Source: Sulfuritalea sp. (lineage in GTDB: Bacteria; Pseudomonadota; Gammaproteobacteria; Burkholderiales; Rhodocyclaceae). Taken from it: 21,098 nt of DNA. The position numbers and the translations under genes are program-made. Of this stretch, positions 8,177 through 15,654 are shown one piece after another. Numbering within the stretch: the stretch's first letter is position 1; each line of letters begins with the position of its first letter. The stretch is from positions 1-21,098 of the forward strand of contig JAIPCS010000030.1 of NCBI GenBank assembly GCA_021738105.1. Reading direction: 5' to 3'. The notes beneath the pieces are model-generated. The model saw only the letters and a list, made by a program, of their open reading frames with translations, had not been told where the DNA came from and made no database searches.

Positions 8177-9997
8177 ATGGATGATCAAACGAACCCAGCC
8201 CAGCGCGCAGTCCCGGTCGGCCCAACCAGGATGACGCCCAGCGAAGCTTTTGTAGAAACCATGGTCTCCAACGGCGTGACCGACATGTTCGGGATCATGG
8301 GTTCAGCGTTCATGGACGCGATGGATATTTTTGCGCCGGCCGGCATTCGTCTGATTCCAGTCGTTCACGAGCAGGGCGCCGGCCACATGGCTGACGGCTA
8401 TTCACGCGTGTCGGGTCGCCATGGCGTGGTCATCGGCCAGAACGGCCCAGGCATCAGCAACTGCGTGACCGCCATTGCAGCAGCTTGCTGGGCACATAGC
8501 CCAGTGGTGATCGTGACACCCGAAACCGGCACCATGGGCATGGGACTCGGGGGTTTCCAGGAGGCCAACCAGTTGCCCATGTTTCAGGAATTCACCAAAT
8601 ACCAGGGGCATGTCAATAACCCGAAACGTATGGCCGAATTCACCGGACGCTGCTTTGACCGGGCCATGAGCGAGATGGGCCCCACCCAACTCAATATTCC
8701 GCGTGACTTCTTCTACGGCGATATCACCTGCGAAATTCCACAACCCTCACGACTGGATCGGGGTCCCGGCGGTGAAAAAAGTCTGAATGAAGCGTCGGAA
8801 CTTTTGGCAATCGCCAAGTTCCCGGTCATCATCTCCGGCGGCGGCGTGGTCATGGCTGATGCCGTCGAAGAATGCAAGGCATTGGCGGAGCGGCTTGGTG
8901 CCCCGGTAGTCAACAGCTATCTACACAACGATTCCTTCCCGGCCAGCCACCCCTTGTGGTGCGGACCACTGGGGTACCAGGGATCCAAAGCAGCGATGAA
9001 ATTGATCGCCCAGGCTGATGTTGTGGTGGCGCTGGGCTCGCGACTGGGACCTTTTGGCACATTGCCTCAGCATGGCTTGGATTACTGGCCGACGAACGCG
9101 AAAATTATCCAGATCGACGCAGACAACACGATGCTGGGGCTGGTCAAAAAGATTTCAGTGGGCATCTGCGGTGACGCCAAAGCGGCTGCCGTTGCTTTGA
9201 TCGAACGATTGGATGGCCGTAGACTCGAATCCGATTCCACCAAAGCACTACGTGCAAAAACGATCGCCGCAGAAAAAGCAGAGTGGGAAAAAGAACTCGA
9301 CGCGTGGACCCACGAATCGGACGCCTATAGCCTGGAAATGATCGAGGAAAGTACCCGGGAAACACCTTTCTCAGGCGGTGGCTATTTGCACCCGCGCCAG
9401 GTATTGCGCGAGCTGGAAAAGGCCATGCCCGATGATGTCATGGTGTCCACCGATATCGGCAACATCAATTCCGTGGCGAACAGCTATTTGCGTTTCGAGA
9501 AACCACGCAGCTTCTTCGCCGCGATGAGTTTCGGCAACTGCGGCTACGCCTTTCCGACCATTGTTGGCGCCAAAGTGGCTGCGCCGCATCGGCCCGCGAT
9601 CGCCTATGCCGGTGACGGCGCCTGGGGCATGAGCATGATGGAAACCATGACCTGCGTTCGTCACAGCATTCCGGTAACAGCAGTGGTGTTTCACAATCGC
9701 CAGTGGGGCGCGGAAAAGAAAAATCAGGTGGATTTCTACAACCGGCGTTTCGTCGCCGGCGAACTCGACAACCCCTCCTTCGCCGGTATTGCCAAGGCCA
9801 TGGGCGCCGAAGGCATTGTTGTCGACAGAATCGAGGACGTTGGTCTGGCGCTAAAAAGAGCCATCGATATACAAATGAACGAAGGCAAGACCTGCATTCT
9901 TGAAATTATGTGCACGCGCGAACTGGGCGACCCGTTCCGTCGCGACGCGCTGTCCAGACCCGTCCGCTTTCTGGACAAGTACAAAGACTACGCATGA
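8177..9997 (+). CDS. xsc: Xsc, sulfoacetaldehyde acetyltransferase
   Basis: This thiamine-diphosphate enzyme cleaves sulfoacetaldehyde with phosphate to give acetyl phosphate and sulfite, the step where pathways for taurine, isethionate and other C2 sulfonates meet. The 606 residues show the Xsc-specific start MTPSEAFVETMVSNGVTDMF. The cofactor Glu65 is in HEQGAGHMADGYSR. QNGPGISN and MGPTQLNIPRDFFYGD follow. The ThDP-Mg motif starts at GDG 479-481 and ends at Asn507 in VVFHNRQWG. The overall pattern fits Xsc rather than acetolactate synthase or oxalyl-CoA decarboxylase. About 18 residues precede the usual family start; the ATG at 8177 has AGGGAG upstream, while Met19 has no clear site. No phosphate acetyltransferase or sulfonate uptake gene is nearby. 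Confidence 0.93.
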   Translation: MDDQTNPAQRAVPVGPTRMTPSEAFVETMVSNGVTDMFGIMGSAFMDAMDIFAPAGIRLIPVVHEQGAGHMADGYSRVSGRHGVVIGQNGPGISNCVTAIAAACWAHSPVVIVTPETGTMGMGLGGFQEANQLPMFQEFTKYQGHVNNPKRMAEFTGRCFDRAMSEMGPTQLNIPRDFFYGDITCEIPQPSRLDRGPGGEKSLNEASELLAIAKFPVIISGGGVVMADAVEECKALAERLGAPVVNSYLHNDSFPASHPLWCGPLGYQGSKAAMKLIAQADVVVALGSRLGPFGTLPQHGLDYWPTNAKIIQIDADNTMLGLVKKISVGICGDAKAAAVALIERLDGRRLESDSTKALRAKTIAAEKAEWEKELDAWTHESDAYSLEMIEESTRETPFSGGGYLHPRQVLRELEKAMPDDVMVSTDIGNINSVANSYLRFEKPRSFFAAMSFGNCGYAFPTIVGAKVAAPHRPAIAYAGDGAWGMSMMETMTCVRHSIPVTAVVFHNRQWGAEKKNQVDFYNRRFVAGELDNPSFAGIAKAMGAEGIVVDRIEDVGLALKRAIDIQMNEGKTCILEIMCTRELGDPFRRDALSRPVRFLDKYKDYA

Positions 9998-10075
9998 TGG
10001 TTGTGCTCGCAGATGCGACCTTCGGTGGAGAGAAGATAACGAAGGAAGGGCTAATCTCTTCCACCATGCCCCCAC

Positions 10076-10921
10076 TCAGACTCGCTCACCCATTTTCTCG
10101 CCCAAGCAGATCTGCCGTTGCGGTGACCACTCCCTGTTGAACTTCAGCGCATTTTTCTGAAACAACATCACTACCGTAGAACCGAGAAGGAACCGACCCA
10201 TTTCGTCGCCCTTTTTGAAAAGCAGTTGCTGATCCTCATAGTGCCACTCGCGTAGCCGACTCGGACGCGGAGGGTTAACCACACCATGCCATACGGTCGC
10301 CATGCTACCGACAATTGTGGCGCCGACCAGAACCAAAACGAACGAGCCATGCTGCGAGTCGAACACGCACACCACGCGTTCGTTGCGGGCAAACAGGCCG
10401 GGGACTCCCCGCGCTGTGGCGGGATTGACCGAAAACAGTTCGCCCGGAACATGAATCATTCTTATCAATCGGCCATCGCAGGGCATGTGAATGCGGTGAT
10501 AGTCCTTCGGGCTCAGGTAGAGCGTGGCGAAACTACCATTCTCAAACTGTTGCGCGAGTTCGCCATCGCCTCCGACCAGAGCGGCACTTGAATAATGATG
10601 GCCCTTGGCCTGAAAAATCTGGTCAAGCTCAATCGCTCCAAATTGGCTGATCGCTCCATCCACCGGACAAACAATATCGGCCCCTGCCAAAGGGCGGGCG
10701 CCGTCTTTCAAGGGTCGCGTGAAGAACTCGTTAAAGCTTGAATAGCTGCCGATATCCGGATTGGCCGCCTCGCTCATATCGACGCCGTAGCGCCCGACAA
10801 ACCAGCGAATTACACCCGTGGTCAACCTGCCGGCACGCGCTGAAGCAAATCTCCCGGCGAGGATGGTCAGCGCTTGTTTGGGCAATACATATTGAAGCAG
10901 AACGGTAAGACGCTCGAACAC
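10076..10921 (-). CDS. psd: Psd, phosphatidylserine decarboxylase proenzyme
   Basis: Psd converts phosphatidylserine to phosphatidylethanolamine at the inner membrane. The proenzyme cuts itself at a Gly-Ser bond to make the pyruvoyl group. The LGST site is at residues 246-249, with cleavage before Ser248. PVDG (Asp88) and DYHRIHMP (140-147) supply the Asp and His of the self-processing triad. The length of 281 is typical of the proteobacterial form. The start is a GTG at 10919-10921; the N-terminus LTVLLQYVLPKQALT aligns with known Psd starts, so it is preferred despite a weak ribosome binding site. It converges on xsc with 78 bp between them. Confidence 0.95.
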   Translation of the reverse strand: MFERLTVLLQYVLPKQALTILAGRFASARAGRLTTGVIRWFVGRYGVDMSEAANPDIGSYSSFNEFFTRPLKDGARPLAGADIVCPVDGAISQFGAIELDQIFQAKGHHYSSAALVGGDGELAQQFENGSFATLYLSPKDYHRIHMPCDGRLIRMIHVPGELFSVNPATARGVPGLFARNERVVCVFDSQHGSFVLVLVGATIVGSMATVWHGVVNPPRPSRLREWHYEDQQLLFKKGDEMGRFLLGSTVVMLFQKNALKFNREWSPQRQICLGEKMGERV

Positions 10922-10950
10922 TGACAGTAGCCCGGAAAGGAATCAGCCAA

Positions 10951-10956
10951 ATTATA
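10951..10956 (-). promoter_or_regulatory. Putative psd -10 element
   Basis: On the minus strand a perfect TATAAT lies 30 bp upstream of the psd GTG. No good -35 hexamer is visible at 16-18 bp, so the promoter is only tentative. Confidence 0.35.
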
Positions 10957-10992
10957 ACGGGCTGCCCTCCAGACACCGCCTGTTGTGGCCTC

Positions 10993-11408
10993 TCAGCGCC
11001 GTTCCAAAAGCATCGTCAGTACCGGCGGCGCAATCAGCGTGAGAAGAACTACCATCAGCACAATGACTGGAAACATGGCCTCGTTCATCACCCCGAATTG
11101 TTTGCCAACCATGGCAAAAATAAGACCAACCTCACCGCGCGGCACCTTGCCCCATCCGACCAGCCGCCTGCTGGATGGATCTGTAGCCAGACCGGTGACC
11201 GGTTTTCCGACGATGACAGCTAACGTGATACCGGTGCCAATACCGAGTACGGCTGGGAAGCCCAGGCGCCGTGCCAGCGGTGGGAACAAGCGGGCACTGA
11301 TCAGAATCAGCGCCCGCTATAGCAAATTGGTTCCGACCACGCCTGACCCGGCCACCCCGTTTGGCGCGACGAGCAGCAAAATCGCCAGACTTGCAACTAC
11401 CTGACGCT
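10993..11408 (-). pseudogene. Decayed CPA2-type cation/proton antiporter with internal deletion
   Basis: Reading one minus-strand frame from about 11408 to the TGA at 10993-10995 gives a hydrophobic start (VVASLAILLLVA), a TAG stop, then a segment like the first helices of Kef/CPA2 antiporters (ARLFPPLARRLGFPAVLG). This joins directly to a segment like their last helices: ITLAVIVGKPVTGLA, GWGKVPRGEVGLIFA and VIVLMVVLLTLIAPPVL. The ten or so helices between are missing. No good start codon exists; the longest open part begins at a TTG (11289). I read this as an ancestral gene collapsed by internal deletion plus a nonsense change. It ends 12 bp from the htpX stop. It is not a copy of the intact antiporter at 15655, whose matching motif is AGEFGLV. 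Confidence 0.6.
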
Positions 11409-11420
11409 ACGACACACCGA

Positions 11421-12302
11421 TCACTGTCTACGCTCGGCCAGAGCGGCGATACGCTCTTCCATGCTCGGGTGGCTGGCGAACAGCGCGCTCCATCCTTGTC
11501 CTCCGGCAATCCCGGAACTGGCAAGACTCTTCGGCAAAGGCTCGACTGACAGTCCACCCAGACGCTGCAGAGCCGCCATCATTGGTTTTGGTGAGCCCAT
11601 CAGACTCGCAGCGCCAGCGTCTGCCCGGAACTCACGCTGGCGTGAGAAGTACATGACGATGACACTGGCCAGAACTCCAAACAGGATGTCGCAAATGACC
11701 ACCGTAATCATGTAACCGATACCTGGCCCGGAAGATTCTCGGTCACCGCGGCGCAGGAAGCTGTCGACCAGATAACCGATCACCCGCGACAGAAATATGA
11801 CAAAGGTGTTGACCACCCCCTGTATCAGGGTCAGGGTCACCATATCGCCATTTGCCACATGGCTGACCTCATGCGCCAGCACTGCTTCAACCTCTTCCTT
11901 GCTCATGCTCTGCAGCAGACCGGTCGATACCGCCACCAGCGAATTATTCCTGCTGGGCCCTGTGGCAAATGCGTTTGGCGCACCCTCGTAGATGGCTACT
12001 TCAGGCATTGCCAGCCCGGCCTTCGAAGACAATTTACGGACGGTTTCCACCAACCAGAACTCGGTAGACGTCGATGGGCTGTCAATAATGCGCGCCCCGG
12101 TCGACCACTTGGCCATGAACTTGGACATCAGCAGCGAAATGAAGGACCCGCCAAAACCGATGACTGCGGCAAAGCCCAGCAGCATGCTCAGATCAAGTCC
12201 GTTTGCGGTCAGGTACCTGTTTACCCCCAGCAGGCTCGCTGCGATGGACAACACCAGCATCACAGCAAGATTGGTGACGACGAACAGCGCGATGCGTTTC
12301 AT
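11421..12302 (-). CDS. htpX: HtpX, membrane zinc metalloprotease
   Basis: HtpX is an inner-membrane M48 protease that degrades misfolded membrane proteins, working alongside FtsH. The 293 residues equal the E. coli length. Two N-terminal membrane segments (about 5-27 and 38-58) are followed by the zinc site HEVSH at 144-148, two more hydrophobic segments (about 160-178 and 195-217), and a third ligand, probably Glu224 in [11 protein letters not shown]. The start is the ATG at 12300-12302, with GGAGAA just upstream. A frame extending to 12377 adds 25 residues that do not resemble the family. Confidence 0.95.
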   Translation of the reverse strand: MKRIALFVVTNLAVMLVLSIAASLLGVNRYLTANGLDLSMLLGFAAVIGFGGSFISLLMSKFMAKWSTGARIIDSPSTSTEFWLVETVRKLSSKAGLAMPEVAIYEGAPNAFATGPSRNNSLVAVSTGLLQSMSKEEVEAVLAHEVSHVANGDMVTLTLIQGVVNTFVIFLSRVIGYLVDSFLRRGDRESSGPGIGYMITVVICDILFGVLASVIVMYFSRQREFRADAGAASLMGSPKPMMAALQRLGGLSVEPLPKSLASSGIAGGQGWSALFASHPSMEERIAALAERRQ

Positions 12303-12404
12303 TGAGTTTCTCCTGAACTGAACTTGAAATGTTCCAGCGCCACGCGCTGGTCGCCCACCGGCCGGGATCGAAGTCATCAGCGTTCAGCCCGTGTGCTGCA
12401 GCAT

Positions 12405-12432
12405 AGATGCAGCGATTCTACGGAATATCAAG
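12405..12432 (-). promoter_or_regulatory. Candidate heat-shock (sigma32-like) promoter of htpX
   Basis: On the minus strand CTTGATA (12426-12432) is followed after 13 bp by CTGCATCT (12405-12412). The sigma32 consensus is CTTGAAA, 13-14 bp, CCCCATNT, so the -35 differs at one base and the -10 at two. htpX is a heat-shock gene in E. coli. The 5' leader would be about 100 nt. This is a by-eye match only. Confidence 0.35.
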
Positions 12433-12437
12433 CGTCG

Positions 12438-12470
12438 GATTGTTCGATTTAAAGCTGAATGATTGTTCGA
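12438..12470. repeat. Direct repeat GATTGTTCGA x2 upstream of htpX
   Basis: The identical 10-mer occurs at 12438-12447 and 12461-12470, a start-to-start distance of 23 bp (about two helical turns). It lies just upstream of the candidate htpX promoter, where an activator would bind. No known regulator is assigned. Confidence 0.45.
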
Positions 12471-12534
12471 AAAAAGCGAAGTATTGAGTTCACGCCATTT
12501 GACAATCACCTGTAGCGCGTTTGTCTCGCTTCGC
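12470..12534 (-). terminator. Candidate terminator downstream of the LapA-domain gene
   Basis: In the minus-strand transcript GCGAAG (12529-12534) can pair with CTTCGC (12476-12481), followed directly by six T. The 47-nt loop is long but can form an inner short stem (CGCGC with GCGTG). The structure starts two bases after the stop codon, and the T-run position suits a Rho-independent terminator. Confidence 0.4.
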
Positions 12535-12536
12535 CC

Positions 12537-12962
12537 TTATTCTTTGTCGGTAGTAGCGTCGGTGTTACCACTGGTCGTCAGCAGTGTTTTCAAGCCAACG
12601 TAAGGCTTGGGCGCTTCCGTTACGTCTTTCAGCGGCGGGCTGAGTTTATCGAGTTGCACTTTCAAATTGTGAACCTGCTGCTCACCGTCCCGAATGTGTT
12701 GCTCGAGAGCCGCTTTTTCTTTTTCCAGCTCACCCACCTGGCGACGCAAACGCGAAGCTGCCCACTGACCCTTGATTACCGTCGGCGATGAAACCAGTCC
12801 GGCGATGATGGCGCCCAGACCGAGCGCCATCAGCAAGACAATCGCCAATGAGCCATCGAAGCTCCAGAAGGCAAACGTCACTGTAACCGGAACATTATTT
12901 TGCAAAGCAAACGCTACAGCGGCGATCGCGAACGCTATGCCAAAAATCAGTAAAAGTTGCAT
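12537..12962 (-). CDS. LapA-domain (DUF1049) inner membrane protein
   Basis: The 141-residue protein has two membrane segments (about 2-20 and 38-58). The short loop QNNVPVTVTFAFW between them is typical of the LapA/YciS domain. A charged coiled coil follows (about 68-105, with LEKEKAALEQHIRDGEQQ), then a Pro- and Thr-rich tail. In E. coli the LapA/LapB pair controls lipopolysaccharide synthesis through FtsH and LpxC. No lapB is visible here, so the role is inferred from the domain alone. The start is set at the ATG 12960-12962 with AAGGAG five bases upstream; a longer frame to 13004 lacks this. HtpX, another membrane quality-control factor, follows 234 bp downstream. Confidence 0.8.
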   Translation of the reverse strand: MQLLLIFGIAFAIAAVAFALQNNVPVTVTFAFWSFDGSLAIVLLMALGLGAIIAGLVSSPTVIKGQWAASRLRRQVGELEKEKAALEQHIRDGEQQVHNLKVQLDKLSPPLKDVTEAPKPYVGLKTLLTTSGNTDATTDKE

Positions 12963-13003
12963 GGGTACTCCTTGGGAGCACGACAGTGGATGTTCATCCG
13001 CCA

Positions 13004-13009
13004 AGTATA
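13004..13009 (-). promoter_or_regulatory. Putative -10 element of the LapA-domain gene
   Basis: TATACT on the minus strand lies 41 bp upstream of the ATG. No convincing -35 is seen at normal spacing. Support is limited to this hexamer and its place in the gap after the PII-like genes. Confidence 0.3.
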
Positions 13010-13127
13010 GAGTGCTCTTTGCTCGCCTTGCGCTTTTGATGAAGGGTCGCTTCGCCTACGAGCGCCGACGCTATTCCGTCTGGCTGCCTGAAACTGGCCA
13101 TTCCCGGCAGATTGTTCCCTCGCGGGA

Positions 13128-13487
13128 CTACTGAATATCCTCCGAGACTTCCGGCAAAGCCCCCATTCCCGCTCCCCGAAACGCGTAGCCCATCATCACC
13201 ATGCCGGCGTGCGGTGCGTCGACGCCGGCCGCGTAATACAGTAATTCAAACACGGCATCCGCTTGCTCAGACGCGACAAGCGCAGTAAGTATCTGTTTTT
13301 CTACAGAGTATACGCGGTGGCGCAAGCTCTGCGTGCCAATACCCCGAGCATGATGAATGCTGACACTGATCACGCCTTGCTCGCGACGCAGGGTCTCGAG
13401 CACTTCCGCGCCACGTCCGACCGGCATGACGCAAGTAATGATGCGGAAATCAGCGCGCAGCGGCGGCAGATGAACGGAATCAGTCAT
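13128..13487 (-). CDS. PII-like (GlnB-fold) protein 2
   Basis: The 119-residue protein resembles the PII superfamily, whose trimers sense nucleotides and small effectors and bind target proteins. Visible are a first strand FRIITCVMPVGRG, a helix (AEVLETLRREQG), SVSIHHARGIGTQS leading into the T-loop region, VEKQILTALVASEQADAVFELL, and a C-terminal strand with GMVMMGYAFRG. The T-loop lacks the canonical uridylylated Tyr context of GlnB/GlnK, so classical nitrogen control is unlikely. The ATG at 13485-13487 overlaps the stop of the preceding PII-like gene by 8 bp. A longer frame to 13496 starts with TTG and is less likely. The ligand is unknown. Confidence 0.8.
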   Translation of the reverse strand: MTDSVHLPPLRADFRIITCVMPVGRGAEVLETLRREQGVISVSIHHARGIGTQSLRHRVYSVEKQILTALVASEQADAVFELLYYAAGVDAPHAGMVMMGYAFRGAGMGALPEVSEDIQ

Positions 13488-13851
13488 GCTTGCCAAAACG
13501 CGCCGCCACTTCGGGTGGCACGTAGGTCGCCATCTTTTCCAGCTCAGCCATGTAGATCATGCCCATGCCCGGGGTATCCAGCTTGGCCGCAACATACACG
13601 CGCTCGAAGATGTGATCGGCGTGATCGGAGGGGGCAACGATGTAAATCACCTCCTTCTCGGCATTCACTGTAATGCCGAGCACGCCCAGATGCTTCTGGC
13701 GCACACCGGTGCCGCGCGCATAGAAGATCGTCGCCCCTTGAGCGCCGGCTTCCGTCGCGGCATCAACCACGGTGTCGGCCACGCCACGCTGAACGATGCA
13801 GGTAATCAGAACCGCGTCGGTCAACACCACTATTTCATCACGCTGCCTCAT
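13480..13851 (-). CDS. PII-like (GlnB-fold) protein 1
   Basis: The 123-residue protein shows the PII pattern: LITCIVQRGVADTVVDAA, GAQGATIFYARGTG, then a short T-loop region and VNAEKEVIYIVAP. The second helix DHADHIFERVYVAAKL is followed by GMGMIYMAELEKM. It differs from GlnB/GlnK in the T-loop (no Tyr at the modification site that I can see). The ATG at 13849-13851 has GGAAGG about 8 bases upstream, inside the end of the DUF1538 gene, whose stop is 4 bp away. It shares only general architecture with PII-like protein 2, so the two are old paralogues rather than a recent copy. They probably regulate the membrane protein encoded before them. Confidence 0.82.
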   Translation of the reverse strand: MRQRDEIVVLTDAVLITCIVQRGVADTVVDAATEAGAQGATIFYARGTGVRQKHLGVLGITVNAEKEVIYIVAPSDHADHIFERVYVAAKLDTPGMGMIYMAELEKMATYVPPEVAARFGKHD

Positions 13852-13855
13852 CCTT

Positions 13856-15568
13856 CTAGCCTTCCTGGAGCGCGGCAATCGCCGTACTCCTTCTTATCCA
13901 GAAACCCACCAGCAACACCGAAACGATGGGGCCAACCGAAGCCATGGCCAGAATACCGAATCCATCGGCAGCACCCACCGCCTGCCCGAGACCAAGACCC
14001 AAGGCCAGCACCAGTGGAACCGTGACGGGTCCGGTCGTAACGCCGGCGCTATCCCACGCCAGCGATACGTATTCTTCGCTTGAGAACAGCGTACAGCCGA
14101 GGGCCAGCGTGTATGCACACAGAAGCAAGGGCAGCATTGACCAATGAAATATGATTTTCGAAACCCCCAGGACAATACCCAGTGCCACACCGACGGCAAC
14201 GGTCTGAATCAACAAGCGCCGCGGAAAAGCGCCGTCGGTCAGGTTTTCGACCGTCGTACCCATTGCGTTTAAAGCCGGCTCTGCCACTGTCGCGCCATAG
14301 CCCAGGGTTGCCGCAAAAATCAGGGTCAAGCCGATTCCCACCGGGTACGGATAAAGCGCAGTGCCGCCCTCACCCGCGCTGAACGCGGCAGGTACCGTGG
14401 TCCCGGCCTGGTTGCCCAAAGGTATCAGGCCCACGCTGAGGCCAAGATTGAACACAGCCATGCCCAGCACGGCCACCACCACACCATACCCAACCAGATT
14501 GCGCTGCTTGATCGCTTCGCCCAGGAAAACCCGTTGCACCAGCCACAACAACAGAATCAGCGGGCCAATGGCACGCAGCGCGGCGATCAATTCAGCCACG
14601 GGCGTTTCATCCCACCAGGTCGCCGTGTCGCCAGCGCCGACTATTGCGGCCAGAGCGGTCGGATCGGGCACTTCGCCAACCAGACCAATGGCGACCAGCA
14701 TCACTGCAATCGCCGGGAACAGGGAAGCCAGGGTCACGATGCCGAAGCCTGCCAGCGGGTTGTCCTCCTGACCGGCGGCGGCGGCAACACCAATTCCCAA
14801 GGCCAGCACCAGCGGCACCGTCACGGGGCCGGTAGTGATCGCGCCGCAATCCCAGGCCAGACCAATGATCGGTGCCAGGCGCGGATCGAATCCGGCATAC
14901 GCCGTTAGCGCCAGGCAGGGCAGCAAGGTCGCTACGACCAGCGTCTTCATGCGCCAGCGAAAGAAGAAGCGCAGCATGCCTGTCAGTACGGCCAGGCCGA
15001 CGCCGATGCCGACCGCCATGACCAGTCGATCAGGAAACCTCGTCAGCAACAGATGCAACCAGGGCGCGCGCACCGGGTCGACCGAGCTTCCGGCAGCGCG
15101 CAAGGCGCCGATGGCCGGTTCGGCAAGGGTTGCGATGCTGCCCAGCAGGAAGGCAAAGCCCAGCACCACCACCGGCGTCGCCCGGCTGGGCAGATTGAAT
15201 CCGATGTTTTCCGAAAACGGCATCAGACCGTACTTGACACCATCCATGAACAGCATCAACCCCAGCATAACCGCCAGCATGCCGAATGCGATTTGCTCAC
15301 TCTGGATCACATCGACGCGCAAAGCGGCGATCTGAAACAAGGCAAGGAACAAGGCCAGAGGCACCACGGCACGCATCTGTTCGAGGAAGCGGATGCTGAC
15401 GTAAGGAGTCAGCAGGCGGTGCAGATCGATCAAGCGCAGTCGCTGTGCCCGCGGCCTGCGGCCGGCATCGGCATGGACATCCTTGTAGCTCACGCGCCGT
15501 TGCTTGACTCTGACGGCACTGAGAAACTCGCCATAGCGCAGGCGGCGTTGAAAGACTTTTTCGGTCAT
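13856..15568 (-). CDS. DUF1538 integral membrane protein, two tandem repeats
   Basis: The product has about 570 residues. A basic soluble N-terminus (about 1-65) is followed by many hydrophobic helices in two homologous halves. The halves share GL(M/I)P (114-117, 380-383), AEPA (149-152, 429-432), LAWD (237-240, 503-506), the identical string TTGPVTVPLVLALG (245-258, 511-524) and a GFGI segment (274-277, 536-539). This is the DUF1538 family; a transport role is likely from topology and internal duplication, but the substrate is unknown. The start is uncertain: the ATG at 15566-15568 has no clear ribosome binding site, but a longer frame to 15760 would overlap the divergent antiporter. Two PII-like genes follow at 4 bp and by overlap, so this looks like a PII-regulated membrane protein. 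Confidence 0.85.
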   Translation of the reverse strand: MTEKVFQRRLRYGEFLSAVRVKQRRVSYKDVHADAGRRPRAQRLRLIDLHRLLTPYVSIRFLEQMRAVVPLALFLALFQIAALRVDVIQSEQIAFGMLAVMLGLMLFMDGVKYGLMPFSENIGFNLPSRATPVVVLGFAFLLGSIATLAEPAIGALRAAGSSVDPVRAPWLHLLLTRFPDRLVMAVGIGVGLAVLTGMLRFFFRWRMKTLVVATLLPCLALTAYAGFDPRLAPIIGLAWDCGAITTGPVTVPLVLALGIGVAAAAGQEDNPLAGFGIVTLASLFPAIAVMLVAIGLVGEVPDPTALAAIVGAGDTATWWDETPVAELIAALRAIGPLILLLWLVQRVFLGEAIKQRNLVGYGVVVAVLGMAVFNLGLSVGLIPLGNQAGTTVPAAFSAGEGGTALYPYPVGIGLTLIFAATLGYGATVAEPALNAMGTTVENLTDGAFPRRLLIQTVAVGVALGIVLGVSKIIFHWSMLPLLLCAYTLALGCTLFSSEEYVSLAWDSAGVTTGPVTVPLVLALGLGLGQAVGAADGFGILAMASVGPIVSVLLVGFWIRRSTAIAALQEG

Positions 15569-15654
15569 GGCGTGTGCAGCGACAAAATGATCCCGTGGCT
15601 GATATTTTACCCATGCGGCTATAACTGGCTTGTCGGCATGCGTATTATTACTCC

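Noticed and set aside
8177..9997. Reading the ThDP enzyme as acetolactate synthase or oxalyl-CoA decarboxylase
   Set aside because: The N-terminal motif, the GFQEANQLPMFQ region and the MGPTQLNIPRDFFYGD stretch fit Xsc; there is no small acetolactate synthase subunit or formyl-CoA transferase gene nearby.
10024..10065. Inverted repeat GGTGGAGAGA / TCTCTTCCACC between xsc and psd
   Set aside because: The arms pair with a bulge but the loop is 21 nt and no T-run follows on either strand; a bidirectional terminator is possible but unsupported.
10985..11404. Plus-strand frame of 139 codons over the antiporter remnant
   Set aside because: The opposite strand carries clear antiporter motifs; this frame is low-complexity Ser/Thr/Pro-rich and has no start signal.
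12772..13134. Plus-strand frame reading out of the LapA gene to 13134
   Set aside because: Most of it is antisense to the LapA-domain gene and the rest (about 40 codons) has no recognisable feature or ribosome binding site.
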